Shown one piece after another: positions 31,713 through 41,090 of a stretch of 64,000 nt of DNA. The translations under genes and the position numbers were made by a program. Every line of letters begins with the position of its first letter. Within the stretch, counting starts at the first letter, position 1. This DNA comes from an uncultured Synergistales bacterium (GTDB lineage: Bacteria; Synergistota; Synergistia; Synergistales; Aminobacteriaceae), in the NCBI GenBank assembly GCA_905234075.1, contig CAJOGI010000001.1:1-64000 (forward strand), in the 5' to 3' direction. The notes under the pieces were generated by a model. It made no database searches, was not told where the DNA came from, and saw only the letters and a program-made list of their open reading frames with translations.

Positions 31713-34675
31713 ATTAAATATTTATAGTCGCGGTAAACCGTGTCGATAATGTCCGCAAGCTCGGCATCAATATTATTTCCGCCGACTTTGTAATTGCATT
31801 TCGCGCCCTTGACTCTCACGACTGCCTCACAGTCAGAAATGAAAGCGAAGCCGTCATTCGTTGAGTCGTTCATGTCCTCTTCACATTCAAAGAGCGTGAA
31901 CTTGTCTTTATACGGCGATGAGTCATAAGGACAAAATACTGTGCAGTTTCCGCACTCGTTGCACATTTGATCGACGTGAATAATCTGATTTTTGCGTCCC
32001 GGAATTTTTATTGAGATGTTTGCTCTGTTCGGGCAGACCTCGACGCAGTTTTCGCAGATTAAATCGCACGTCAGGCAGCGTTTGTCGGCAGTTCCGCAGG
32101 CCGGAGCCTCTTCCAAAATTCCGCGCTTTGCGTAAATAATTTCGTCAGCGAGTGAAGGTCTCTGCTCTTTCGCAATTTCAAAGCCCAAAATATCCGAGCA
32201 GGCTTTTTGAGCGTCAGCGATCGCCCTAACAACAACCGAAGCACCGAACGCGCCGTCGCCGACAGCGTAAACGCCTTTTAATGAAGTTTCGCATGTATCG
32301 TGATTTAATTTCGGGTTTCCTTTTTCGTCAATTTCAATTCCGTTTGCACTGTAGAAATTCGCGTCAATTTTTTCGCCGATTGAAGCTATCACGGTGTCGC
32401 AAGGAATTTCAACAACTTCATCAAGTTCTTTAACGCTTCTGCGTCCGCTCTCGTCAGGCGCGGCAAGTTCCATTTTATGACAAATTAATTTGCCGTTCTC
32501 AAGACTCACGGGTGCCAAGAGTTCTTTGAAGATTACGCCGTCATTTATTGCGTCATTCAATTCTTCTTCGTCGGCAGGCATGTAACGGCGTGTGCGTCTG
32601 TAAACAAGATAGACGTTTTTAACTCCGTCAGTGCGTTTCGCGGCGCGTGCCGTGTCCATCGCGGTGTTACCTCCGCCAACGACTGCGACATTCTCACCGA
32701 TTTTCAAATGGCCGTTATTTTTCTTGAAGTCCGTTAAAAATTCGAGGGCATTAACCGCGCTTCCGTTCTTTAATTTCAGCGGCGTGTTTTTGTGCGCTCC
32801 TATTGCAAGAATAATCGCGTCGGCTTTTAATTCTTTGATGTTCTCAATTTTTTTCTTGAGGACAAATTTTGCTCCGACCGCTTCAGCAAGTTTAACGTCC
32901 TTTTGAATTTCATCGCTCGAAATTCTGAACGCAGGTATCACATTTTGAATAACTCCTCCGGCATTTTCGTTTTCGTCATAGACAGTAACGTCAGCACCGG
33001 CTCTTCCCAAGAAGAACGCCGCAGCTATACCTGCCGGGCCCGCGCCGACGATGATAATTTTTTTGCCGTTTGCTTTACCCGGCTTCAATTCCTTAATCAC
33101 AGAGTCGAATGCTTTTCGGGCCGCGATTAATTTATTATTGCGTATCTGTACGGGCGTTTCGTAGTGATTTCGCGTGCAGGCAGTCTGGCAGATATGAGTG
33201 CAGATGTTGCCCGTGATGAAGGGCAGCGGATTTTTCGCAAGAATTACGCGCAGAGCCTCTTCATATTTTTCATAGCCCACGAGCTGTCCGTAAAGCGTAA
33301 TATCCTGATGTATAGGGCATCTGTCAGAGCAGGGCGCGGTGAAGCAGTCAACGAGCGGAACTTTATTTTCTGATTTTCTCTTCGGCAGAGGCTTAATAGG
33401 CTTGACGTGATGTTTATCAGTCTTGGCCGCTTCCGCAAGATTTTCAAGAGCAGCTACGTTAATTCCGTCCCACTTCTTTGGATCATTTTGCGTCAGCATG
33501 TTGGCCATTTGCACAAGTCTTTCATAGCCGCCCGGCTTTAATATCGTAGTCGCCATTGTAACAGGCCAAATCCCTGTGCCGATGACTTTATCAATATTAA
33601 AGAAATCACAGCCGCCGGAGAAAGCTATTCTCAATTTCCCGTTAAAGTCCCTTGAAAGGTTGCGGGCTACTCTCAATGAAAGCGGATACAAAGATTTTCC
33701 CGACATGTACATTTCTGACGAAGGCAATTCGTTTCGCGTAACGTCAACGGGGAAAGTGTTTGTGATTTTTACGCCGAACTCAAGATTTTTTTCGTCAGCA
33801 AGTTTTTGCAGGCGCGTCAGCATCGGTATAGCGTCTGAATATTGCAGGTCGCCCTTAAAATGAACGTCAGTGAACTGAATATAATCGTAGCCCATGTCGT
33901 TAAGGGTTTTTCTTGCTTCTTCATAGCCCAATAAAGTCGGGTTGCATTTAACGAAAGTGTGAAGGCCCTTTTCAGTCAATAAATACGCAGCGATCGCTTC
34001 AATTTCCTGCGGAGGGCAGCCGTGCAGCGTTGACACAGTAACAGAATTAACTATATCGCTTCTTATTGCGTCAATGTCTGCTTCAGTAACTTTTGAAAAT
34101 CTTTTGAGATTTTCTTTCAGCCACGCTTTGCACTCCTTAAAAATCGGCGTGTTCTCTGCGTGCATAATATTATCGATGAAAGTGTTGACCTTCTCGCCCT
34201 TAATGCCTTCGAGATCATAGCCTACTGAAATATTAAATTGAAAGCCGTCCGGCGAACCCAAGCCCCATTCTTTTGAGATTACGCTCAGAATAAACCATGC
34301 TTTGACGTATTCTTCATAAGCCTGCTGGACTGTCAGCTCCGTTGACCATTCGCAGTTATAGCACTCGTCTTCGGCCAAGATGCACGGCTTATTAACACAT
34401 GCCGCCAATTCGCGCCCGTCCATTTTCTGAACGGTTTTGAGCTCGAAAAATCTTGAACCGCCGTAATAAGACGCGACGATATTTTGAGCAAGCTGTGTGT
34501 TAGGGCCTGCCGCAGGGCCTATTTGAGTTTCAAGTTTGCGCCCGAAAATCGTAAAAGATTTTGCCGGGTCAGCCTTGTAACATTTTCTTACGCCGAAGCA
34601 CGAGCCTTTTTTATGCTCCTCTAAAACTCTTTCCATTAAGCCGGAAAAAGCAATCGGTTTCATTATGTCGCTCAT
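31706..34675 (-). CDS. ygfK: YgfK: multidomain Fe-S flavoprotein of purine degradation (annotated as selenate reductase subunit)
   Basis: A 989-residue protein. Residues ~1-440 resemble a dihydroorotate/dihydropyrimidine dehydrogenase-like barrel (GPAAGPNTQLAQNI, FFELKTVQKMDG, STLHGCPPQEIEAIA, IAFSGGCDFFNID). Then a GltD-like Fe-S region (PCSDRCPIHQDI, CTHICQTACTRNHYE), an FAD fold (IIIVGAGPAGIAAAFFLGRAG), an NAD(P)H fold (VAVVGGGNTAMDTARAAKR) and C-terminal ferredoxin-type clusters (CLTCDLICENCVEVCPNRA, CNECGNCTVFCPYDSSP). The 2023 urate-degradation work found ygfK essential for anaerobic purine breakdown; the old selenate reductase name is doubtful. It probably reduces a purine-ring intermediate. 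Between ssnA and hyuA, both gaps carry heptamer repeats. Confidence 0.93.
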   Translation of the reverse strand: MSDIMKPIAFSGLMERVLEEHKKGSCFGVRKCYKADPAKSFTIFGRKLETQIGPAAGPNTQLAQNIVASYYGGSRFFELKTVQKMDGRELAACVNKPCILAEDECYNCEWSTELTVQQAYEEYVKAWFILSVISKEWGLGSPDGFQFNISVGYDLEGIKGEKVNTFIDNIMHAENTPIFKECKAWLKENLKRFSKVTEADIDAIRSDIVNSVTVSTLHGCPPQEIEAIAAYLLTEKGLHTFVKCNPTLLGYEEARKTLNDMGYDYIQFTDVHFKGDLQYSDAIPMLTRLQKLADEKNLEFGVKITNTFPVDVTRNELPSSEMYMSGKSLYPLSLRVARNLSRDFNGKLRIAFSGGCDFFNIDKVIGTGIWPVTMATTILKPGGYERLVQMANMLTQNDPKKWDGINVAALENLAEAAKTDKHHVKPIKPLPKRKSENKVPLVDCFTAPCSDRCPIHQDITLYGQLVGYEKYEEALRVILAKNPLPFITGNICTHICQTACTRNHYETPVQIRNNKLIAARKAFDSVIKELKPGKANGKKIIIVGAGPAGIAAAFFLGRAGADVTVYDENENAGGVIQNVIPAFRISSDEIQKDVKLAEAVGAKFVLKKKIENIKELKADAIILAIGAHKNTPLKLKNGSAVNALEFLTDFKKNNGHLKIGENVAVVGGGNTAMDTARAAKRTDGVKNVYLVYRRTRRYMPADEEELNDAINDGVIFKELLAPVSLENGKLICHKMELAAPDESGRRSVKELDEVVEIPCDTVIASIGEKIDANFYSANGIEIDEKGNPKLNHDTCETSLKGVYAVGDGAFGASVVVRAIADAQKACSDILGFEIAKEQRPSLADEIIYAKRGILEEAPACGTADKRCLTCDLICENCVEVCPNRANISIKIPGRKNQIIHVDQMCNECGNCTVFCPYDSSPYKDKFTLFECEEDMNDSTNDGFAFISDCEAVVRVKGAKCNYKVGGNNIDAELADIIDTVYRDYKYLMR

Positions 34676-34698
34676 TAAAGTTTTACCCCCTTTATTTT

Positions 34699-34730
34699 AG
34701 GTAGGAGTTAGGAATTAGGAGTTAGGAGGT
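34699..34730 (+). repeat. heptamer repeat copy (four units)
   Basis: AGG, TAGGAGT, TAGGAAT, TAGGAGT, TAGGAGG, TTTTA between ssnA and ygfK. Here the G-rich strand is opposite to the genes. Confidence 0.95.
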
Positions 34731-34738
34731 TTTATTTT

Positions 34739-36067
34739 TTAGCCGTTAATGCTTTTCCAGAGTCTTTCCGCCCCCTCGCGGATATGAGCCATTGCTGCTT
34801 CTTCGTCAATGTTCTGTAAAACTCTGTCCTTCATTAAAACTTTTCCGTTCGCTATTGTCGTTATGACCGAGCGTCCGTTCATGCCGAATAAAATATGGCC
34901 GTTGATATTATTTTCGCTTAACGGTGTCGGGGCAACGTAGTCCGTGATGATTACGTCAGCAGACGCGCCCTTCTCAAGAACGCCTAATTTATTTTTGAAG
35001 TAACGGCTTGCGATCGTAGCGTTGTGCTTGAAAAGCATTTCGGGAACTTCGCCCCATGCCGCGTTAGGATCGCAGAGGTGGTGCTTGTGAAGAATGTTAG
35101 CGACCTTCCACGACTCGATCATGTCGTGAGTGTAGCCGTCAGTACCAAGCCCGGTAACTATTCCCTTGTGAACAAGCTCCATTGTAGGAGGACAGCCGCA
35201 GGCGTTGCCCATGTTCGACTCCGGGTTATGAACGGTCATTGTGTTCGTGTCTTTTATTAAATCTATCTCGTGAGGATTTACATATATGCAGTGAGCCAAG
35301 AGAGTTTTTTCGCCGAGTATGTCCCAATCGTAAAGCCTATCGACAATTCTTTTTGAATGTTTCTTGAGACATTCGTGAAGGTCTAAAATTCCTTCTGCGA
35401 CGTGAATGTGATAGCCTATTTCCTTTGGCTTCTCTTGTCTGCAAAGCTCCATAGTCTTATCAGAAATTGTAAAACTTGCGTGCATACCCATCATTCCGGC
35501 AATCATTCCCGAATCATCAGCGAGAGCGTGTTTCGCAAAATCTACATTTTCTTTAACGGCGGCCTTTGCTTTTTCTTCGCCGTCCCTGTCAGAAATTTCA
35601 TAGCACAGACAGCTTCTTATGCCCGTCTCTTTTGCGGCCTCTTCAATAGCAAATAAAGATCCGTGAATTTCTCCGAAACTTGCATGGTGATCAAAAATCG
35701 TTGTAACTCCGTTCTTAATGCACTCGATATAAGTCTCAAGAGCTGAGAGCTTCGTCAGCTTATTATCAAGATGTCTGTCGATGTTCCACCACTGCCCGTC
35801 AAGAATTTCAAGAAAACCTTTCGGGTTATAGCCTTTAATTGAAAGTCCGCGAGCCATTGCCGAATAAATATGCTCATGAGCGTTAATGAACGCAGGCATA
35901 ATTATTCCGCCGTGAGCGTCAATGAACTCCGCGCCGCTGTATTTTTCTTTGAGGCTTGCATCTCCGACTTCGAGAATTTTATTGCCGTCAAGAACTACAG
36001 CTCCGTTTTCGATAAAAGGCTGAGCTGAATTGCGAGTAATGACCTTGCCATTTCCTACGATTAGCAT
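34739..36067 (-). CDS. ssnA: SsnA: aminohydrolase of the purine-degradation cluster
   Basis: A 442-residue metal amidohydrolase. Metal ligands are in IMPAFINAHEHIYSAMARG (the usual HxH reads HEH), YHIHVAEGILDLHECLK, LAHCIYV and LGTDGYTHDM. It matches SsnA by length and motif order. One of the conserved set with ygfK, hyuA, ygeX, ygeY, ygeW and xdhD in gut purine degraders, it presumably deaminates or hydrolyses a ring intermediate. First gene of the leftward operon, diverging from ygeX. Pyrimidine-rich sequence GTTACCCCCTTTT upstream gives AAAGGGGG as ribosome site. Confidence 0.92.
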   Translation of the reverse strand: MLIVGNGKVITRNSAQPFIENGAVVLDGNKILEVGDASLKEKYSGAEFIDAHGGIIMPAFINAHEHIYSAMARGLSIKGYNPKGFLEILDGQWWNIDRHLDNKLTKLSALETYIECIKNGVTTIFDHHASFGEIHGSLFAIEEAAKETGIRSCLCYEISDRDGEEKAKAAVKENVDFAKHALADDSGMIAGMMGMHASFTISDKTMELCRQEKPKEIGYHIHVAEGILDLHECLKKHSKRIVDRLYDWDILGEKTLLAHCIYVNPHEIDLIKDTNTMTVHNPESNMGNACGCPPTMELVHKGIVTGLGTDGYTHDMIESWKVANILHKHHLCDPNAAWGEVPEMLFKHNATIASRYFKNKLGVLEKGASADVIITDYVAPTPLSENNINGHILFGMNGRSVITTIANGKVLMKDRVLQNIDEEAAMAHIREGAERLWKSING

Positions 36068-36130
36068 ACAGTTACCCCCTTTTAATTTTTGCTTAAGTGT
36101 GAGTATAATAATTTTATAATAAAAAAAATC

Positions 36131-36142
36131 TTATTGCAATAA
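36131..36142. promoter_or_regulatory. operator-like palindrome between ssnA and ygeX
   Basis: TTATTGCAATAA is a perfect 12-bp palindrome in the middle of the divergent ssnA/ygeX control region, with a further half site TTATTG at 36149-36154 next to the ygeX -35 box. Nine of its twelve bases recur before xdhD (TTGCAATAA, 44597-44605). Confidence 0.5.
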
Positions 36143-36152
36143 AAATTTATTA

Positions 36153-36180
36153 TTGCTTTTTTTATTAAAATCTTTATAAT
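36153..36180 (+). promoter_or_regulatory. promoter of the ygeX operon
   Basis: TTGCTT (36153-36158) and a perfect TATAAT (36175-36180) with 16-base spacing. The same -35 hexamer and spacing occur at the molybdenum operon promoter (57835-57862). Confidence 0.65.
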
Positions 36181-36237
36181 TTGCTTTAATCAAATTCACA
36201 ACAATATAAAAAATTTTTATAACAAAGGGGAAGCAAA

Positions 36238-37434
36238 ATGCCTCAAGAAATAAAATGGGTCATGAATAACATGCCTAAGACTGAAGACAAAAATCTTCCG
36301 ATTATGTCGGTTAATGAAGTCGCAAAGGCAAGAAAATTTCACGAGAGTTTTCCTCAATATAGCGTAACGCCGCTGACTAACCTTGCGAAAATGGCGGAGT
36401 ATCTTGGCTTGAATGAAGTCAAGATTAAAGACGAGTCGTGGCGTTTCGGCCTCAATGCCTTCAAAGTCTTGGGAGGCTCTTACGCGATAGCGCGTTACAT
36501 TGCCGACGAGACAGGCACAGATGTTTCTGAACTTCCATATAAAGTTCTCAAGAGTGAAGAATTAAAAAAGAAATTCGGTTCAGCTACGTTCTTTTCTGCG
36601 ACTGACGGAAATCACGGGCGCGGAGTTGCTTGGGCAGCTAATCAGCTCGGACAGAAAGCCGTTATCATTATGCCTAAGGGCTCAACGGAGACGAGATTAA
36701 ATAACATTAAAGCCGAAAACGCAAAGGCTTGGATTTCTGACGTTAATTATGACGAGTGCGTCAGGCAGGCCGCGAAACTTGCAAGCGAGACGGAACACGG
36801 CGTAGTTGTTCAGGATACGGCTTGGGAAGGCTACGAAAAAATCCCGGCTTGGATCATGCAGGGTTACGGGACAATGGCCTCTGAAGCCGGCGAACAGTTC
36901 GGAGAACGTCCGACGCATGTTTTTGTTCAGGCCGGAGTCGGTTCGCTTGCCGGAGGCGTAGTCGGTTACTTCTCAAACCTTTACAAGGACAATCCGCCCG
37001 TCATGGTCGTTGTTGAAGCCGAAGCCGCCGCGTGTCTCTATAAAGGAGCAGTGGCAGGAGACGGAAAGCCGCGCATCGTTGACGGCGATATGGATACGAT
37101 TATGGCCGGGCTTGCCTGCGGAGAGCCTAATATAACATCATGGGACATTCTTAAAAATCACGTAACTGCTTTCTTGGCCGTCGAAGATTCAGTAGCCGCT
37201 CGCGGTATGAGAATGTTGGCCGCGCCTTTGAAGGGCGACGCTCAGGTTACGTCAGGCGAGTCAGGAGCCGCGCCGTTCGGAGCATTGGCGACAATCATGA
37301 AGGACGACGAATATAAAGAGCTTCGTGAAAAATTAAAGTTAGATAAAAATTCAAAAGTTTTGTTGTTCTCAACTGAAGGCGACACGGATCCGGGACGCTG
37401 GAAAAATATTATCTGGGAAGCAAAAGACAGGTAA
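36238..37434 (+). CDS. ygeX: 2,3-diaminopropionate ammonia-lyase
   Basis: A 398-residue PLP enzyme that converts 2,3-diaminopropionate to pyruvate and two ammonia. The PLP lysine is in RFGLNAFKVLGGSYA. ATDGNHGRGVAWAA binds the substrate carboxylate, and the PLP phosphate loop is VQAGVGSLAGGVVG. The C-terminal SGESGAAPFG and LFSTEGDTDPGRW are typical of YgeX. In purine degradation this step yields pyruvate and ammonium at the end of the pathway. First gene of the rightward operon, with AAGGGG before ATG. Confidence 0.95.
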   Translation: MPQEIKWVMNNMPKTEDKNLPIMSVNEVAKARKFHESFPQYSVTPLTNLAKMAEYLGLNEVKIKDESWRFGLNAFKVLGGSYAIARYIADETGTDVSELPYKVLKSEELKKKFGSATFFSATDGNHGRGVAWAANQLGQKAVIIMPKGSTETRLNNIKAENAKAWISDVNYDECVRQAAKLASETEHGVVVQDTAWEGYEKIPAWIMQGYGTMASEAGEQFGERPTHVFVQAGVGSLAGGVVGYFSNLYKDNPPVMVVVEAEAAACLYKGAVAGDGKPRIVDGDMDTIMAGLACGEPNITSWDILKNHVTAFLAVEDSVAARGMRMLAAPLKGDAQVTSGESGAAPFGALATIMKDDEYKELREKLKLDKNSKVLLFSTEGDTDPGRWKNIIWEAKDR

Positions 37435-37435
37435 A

Positions 37436-37469
37436 CAGGTAGGAATTAGGAGTTAGGAGGCAGGAGTTA
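37436..37469 (+). repeat. heptamer repeat copy (four units)
   Basis: CAGG, TAGGAAT, TAGGAGT, TAGGAGG, CAGGAGT, TAA, starting one base past the ygeX stop and before ygeY. Confidence 0.95.
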
Positions 37470-37516
37470 AAAGACCTTCTAACTTAAATTTAATAAAAGG
37501 GAGTAAAGAAATTAAA

Positions 37517-38842
37517 ATGGGAAAGTTGACTCAGGAAGAATTAAAAAAGATTAAGGACGCGGCTGAAGGTTACCGCGCCGACATGACGGCATTTTTGCGC
37601 GCAATCGTTAAAAATCCCGGCGAGTCTGCAGGCGAAGCCGCTCACGTTGCGACGATTAAAGCAGAAATGGAAAAAGTAGGATTTGATGAAGTCAGGGTTG
37701 ACCCTCAAGGCAATGTCATGGGCTTCATGGGCAAGGGCTCAACGCTCATTGCCTTTGACGGGCACATTGACACAGTAGGGATCGGCAACCGCGCAAACTG
37801 GAATTTTGACCCTTATGAGGGTTTCGAGAACGATCACGAAATCGGCGGGCGCGGAGTTTCTGACCAGCTTGGCGGAACAGTCAGCGCAGTTTATGCTGCA
37901 AAAATCATGAAGGACTTGGGACTTCTCAACGATAAATATAAAGTCATGGTAGTCGGAACTGTTCAGGAAGAAGACTGCGACGGGCTTTGCTGGGAGTATA
38001 TCTGCAAGGAAGATAAAATCAGGCCGGAGTTTGTCGTATCTTCAGAGCCTACGGACGGCGGACTTTATCGCGGCCAGCGCGGACGCATGGAAATCAGAAT
38101 TGACGTTAAGGGCGTTTCTTGTCATGGCTCGGCACCTGAGCGCGGCGACAATGCAATTTATAAAATGGCCGACATTCTCCGCGATGTTCGTGCGTTAAAC
38201 AACAACGGCGACGCAGAGTCAACAGAGATTAAAGGCCTCGTGAAAATGCTCAATCCTAAATTCAATCCCGAATGGAAAGAAGCAAGATTTTTGGGGCGCG
38301 GAACTGTTACAGCGTCAGAAATTTTCTTCACGTCCCCTTCACGCTGTGCAGTCGCTGACTCTTGCGCGGTATCTCTCGACAGAAGAATGACGGTCGGCGA
38401 GACTTGGGAGTCATGCTTACAGGAAATTAGAGACCTCCCGGCAGTCAAAAAATACGGCGATGATGTAAAAGTCTCAATGTATCACTATGACAGACCGTCA
38501 TATACCGGGCTTGTTTATCCTATTGAGTGCTATTTCCCGACGTGGGTGCTTCCGGCAGATCACAAAGTCTGCAAAGCCGCTGTAGCTGCTTACACTGATT
38601 TATTCGGCGATAAGAGAATCGGCGACGAAGAGACGATCAAAGAGCGCGAAGTCAGACCGCTTTTAGATAAGTGGACGTTCTCAACGAACGGCGTTTCAAT
38701 CATGGGGCGCAACGGTATTCCCGTAATCGGCTTCGGGCCCGGCGCAGAAGCTCAGGCACACGCACCGAACGAAATTACTTGGAAAAACGACCTCGTAACC
38801 TGCGCGGCGTTCTATGCAGCACTTCCGCAGTACTATTGCTAA
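37517..38842 (+). CDS. ygeY: YgeY family selenium-linked M20-type hydrolase
   Basis: A 441-residue metallohydrolase of the M20 peptidase/deacylase superfamily. Metal and catalytic residues: [40 protein letters not shown] (catalytic Glu pair), SSEPTDGG, and the dimerisation-domain motif [18 protein letters not shown]-terminal His ligand is in [11 protein letters not shown]. YgeY is one of the conserved purine-cluster genes and should cleave an amide or ureido bond of a late intermediate; the exact substrate is not established here. Between ygeX and ygeW, with repeats in both gaps. Confidence 0.92.
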   Translation: MGKLTQEELKKIKDAAEGYRADMTAFLRAIVKNPGESAGEAAHVATIKAEMEKVGFDEVRVDPQGNVMGFMGKGSTLIAFDGHIDTVGIGNRANWNFDPYEGFENDHEIGGRGVSDQLGGTVSAVYAAKIMKDLGLLNDKYKVMVVGTVQEEDCDGLCWEYICKEDKIRPEFVVSSEPTDGGLYRGQRGRMEIRIDVKGVSCHGSAPERGDNAIYKMADILRDVRALNNNGDAESTEIKGLVKMLNPKFNPEWKEARFLGRGTVTASEIFFTSPSRCAVADSCAVSLDRRMTVGETWESCLQEIRDLPAVKKYGDDVKVSMYHYDRPSYTGLVYPIECYFPTWVLPADHKVCKAAVAAYTDLFGDKRIGDEETIKEREVRPLLDKWTFSTNGVSIMGRNGIPVIGFGPGAEAQAHAPNEITWKNDLVTCAAFYAALPQYYC

Positions 38843-38844
38843 GT

Positions 38845-38879
38845 AAGGTAGGAGTTAGGAGGTAGGAAGTAGGAGGTAA
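38845..38879 (+). repeat. heptamer repeat copy (four units) with a second C-rich run
   Basis: AAGG, TAGGAGT, TAGGAGG, TAGGAAG, TAGGAGG, TAAA directly after ygeY. A different pyrimidine-rich run with three CTCA/TCAC-type steps (38884-38911) follows before ygeW. Confidence 0.95.
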
Positions 38880-38948
38880 AAAACTCACCCCTCACCACTA
38901 ACTCCTCACTAAAATAAAATCAAAATTAAAGAAAGGAATTTTTTTACG

Positions 38949-40142
38949 ATGGCAAAATTTGAGAAACTCATCAACAAACTTACTTCGCTTCGTTCCGGCA
39001 AAATGTACAACAATGACTTTTTCCTTACATGGGAAAAAACTGATGATGAAATTCAAGCCGTCTGGACGGTTGCCGACGCTCTTAGAAATTTGAGGGAGCG
39101 CAACATTTCAACGAAAGTTTTTGACTCCGGGCTGGGAATTTCTTTGTTCAGAGATAACTCAACGCGCACGAGATTTTCTTTTGCAAGCGCATGCAATCTG
39201 CTTGGCCTCGAAGTTCAGGACTTGGACGAGAAAAAATCACAGGTTGCTCACGGCGAGACGGTCCGCGAAACTGCCAACATGATTTCATTCATGGCTGACG
39301 TTATCGGAATTAGAGACGATATGTATATCGGCAAGGGCAACGCTTACATGCACGAGGTTGCTGACTCTGTCGAAGCAGGCTACAGGGACGGAATTTTGGA
39401 GCAGCGTCCGACGCTCGTAAATTTACAGTGCGACATTGACCACCCGACGCAGTGCATGGCTGACGCTTTACACGTAATTCACGAGTTCGGAGGAATTGAG
39501 AAATTAAAAGGCAAGAAACTTGCTATGACTTGGGCATATTCGCCTTCATACGGCAAGCCTCTTTCAGTGCCGCAGGGCGTTATCGGACTTTTCACGAGAC
39601 TTGGACTCGATGTTACGCTCGCTTATCCTGAAGGCTACGAAGTCATGCCCGACGTTGTCGAAGTTGCAAAGAAGCAGGCTTTTGCGGCCGGAAGCAATTT
39701 CAAAATCACAAACGACATGAAAGACGCTTTCAAAGATGCCGATATAGTTTATCCGAAGTCATGGGCACCGTTCGCGGCAATGGAGAAGCGCACAGTTTTA
39801 TACGGCAACGGCGACGACGCAGGAATTAAAGCCCTTGAAAAAGAACTTTTAGCACAGAACGCCACGCACAAAGACTGGGCTTGCACCGAAGACATGATGA
39901 AGCTCACGAAGAACGGCAGAGCTTTATATCTTCACTGCTTACCGGCGGACATCACCGGCGTTTCATGCGAAGAAGGCGAAGTTGACGGCTCCGTCTTTGA
40001 CCACTACAGGACACCGCTTTACAAACAAGCAAGCTACAAGCCCTATGTAATCGCGGCTATGATTATGCTTGAAAAATTCCCGAACCCTGCAGAAATTCTC
40101 GTGAAACTCAACGAGCGCGGAACGAAAAGGATTTTTGACTAA
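38949..40142 (+). CDS. ygeW: YgeW: knotted carbamoyltransferase
   Basis: A 397-residue member of the aspartate/ornithine carbamoyltransferase superfamily. The carbamoyl-phosphate loop is FRDNSTRTRFSFASA, with HGETVRETANM, then HPTQCMADALHVIHEF and the C-terminal HCLPADITGVSCEEGEVD. These match YgeW, whose substrate is neither aspartate nor ornithine. In purine degradation it would run in the phosphorolytic direction, giving carbamoyl phosphate for the adjacent carbamate kinase and 2,3-diaminopropionate for YgeX (inference). Its stop overlaps the arcC start (TAATG). Confidence 0.94.
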   Translation: MAKFEKLINKLTSLRSGKMYNNDFFLTWEKTDDEIQAVWTVADALRNLRERNISTKVFDSGLGISLFRDNSTRTRFSFASACNLLGLEVQDLDEKKSQVAHGETVRETANMISFMADVIGIRDDMYIGKGNAYMHEVADSVEAGYRDGILEQRPTLVNLQCDIDHPTQCMADALHVIHEFGGIEKLKGKKLAMTWAYSPSYGKPLSVPQGVIGLFTRLGLDVTLAYPEGYEVMPDVVEVAKKQAFAAGSNFKITNDMKDAFKDADIVYPKSWAPFAAMEKRTVLYGNGDDAGIKALEKELLAQNATHKDWACTEDMMKLTKNGRALYLHCLPADITGVSCEEGEVDGSVFDHYRTPLYKQASYKPYVIAAMIMLEKFPNPAEILVKLNERGTKRIFD

Positions 40143-41086
40143 TGTCTGAACATAAAAAAATAGTGCTTGCCTTAGGCGGAAATGCCTTAGGCAATACACT
40201 TCCCGAACAGTTAAAAGCGGCTCAAGTTACCGCAAAGGCCATTGTTGATTTAGTCGATGACGGTCATCAGGTCGTAGTAGTTCACGGCAACGGCCCGCAG
40301 GTCGGAATTATTAACAACGCTATGACGGAGTACTCACAGCATAATAATTCTTTCACCGTTCCTCTTTCTGTATGCGTGGCAATGAGCCAGGCTTATATCG
40401 GCTACGATATTCAGAACGCTCTGCGCGAAGAATTTTTGAACAGAGGTGAAGAACCTCCGGCAATGGCTTCGCTTGTTACCCAAGTAAGAGTTGACCCGGA
40501 AGACCCGGCTTTTACTGCTCCGTCAAAGCCCATCGGAAATTTCATGGCTAAGGACGAGGCACTCAAGGAAGCAGGCGAACGGGGCTGGATAGTTAAAGAG
40601 GACGCAGGGCGCGGTTATCGCCGTGTTGTTGCCTCACCGAAGCCTCAAGAAATTATTGAGTTAAAAGCTATTCGCGCAATGGCTGACTCCGGGCATTTAG
40701 TAATCTGCTGCGGAGGCGGTGGCATTCCCGTTATCTCTCAAGGCAAACACTTGGCAGGAGTTCCTGCGGTAATCGATAAAGATTTGTCGGCTTCATTGTT
40801 AGCTCAGAGCATGGAAGCGGATATGCTTTTAATTTTAACGGCGGTCGAGAAAGTCGCAGTTCATTTCGGCAAGCCCGATCAAAAAGGACTTGACACTATA
40901 ACTATAAAAGAAGCTGAAAAATATATTGCTGACGGTGAATTTGCGCCCGGCTCAATGCTCCCGAAAGTGCAGGCCGGAATTAAGTTCGCCGAGTCCGGCA
41001 GAGGCCGAACAGCCCTCATCACACATCTTCAGAAAGCTCGTGAGGCTTTGAAAGGAAATACGGGTACACGAATCATTAAGGAGTAA
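40142..41086 (+). CDS. arcC: carbamate kinase
   Basis: A 314-residue kinase of the amino-acid kinase fold that makes ATP from carbamoyl phosphate and ADP, releasing carbamate. Motifs: VLALGGNALG, VVVHGNGPQVG, EDAGRGYRRVVASPKP, ICCGGGGIPVI, AVIDKDLSASLLA and FAPGSMLPKVQAGI. Translationally coupled to ygeW by a one-base stop/start overlap, so it provides the energy-yielding step of the pathway. The permease starts four bases after it. Confidence 0.97.
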   Translation: MSEHKKIVLALGGNALGNTLPEQLKAAQVTAKAIVDLVDDGHQVVVVHGNGPQVGIINNAMTEYSQHNNSFTVPLSVCVAMSQAYIGYDIQNALREEFLNRGEEPPAMASLVTQVRVDPEDPAFTAPSKPIGNFMAKDEALKEAGERGWIVKEDAGRGYRRVVASPKPQEIIELKAIRAMADSGHLVICCGGGGIPVISQGKHLAGVPAVIDKDLSASLLAQSMEADMLLILTAVEKVAVHFGKPDQKGLDTITIKEAEKYIADGEFAPGSMLPKVQAGIKFAESGRGRTALITHLQKAREALKGNTGTRIIKE

Positions 41087-41090
41087 TTTA

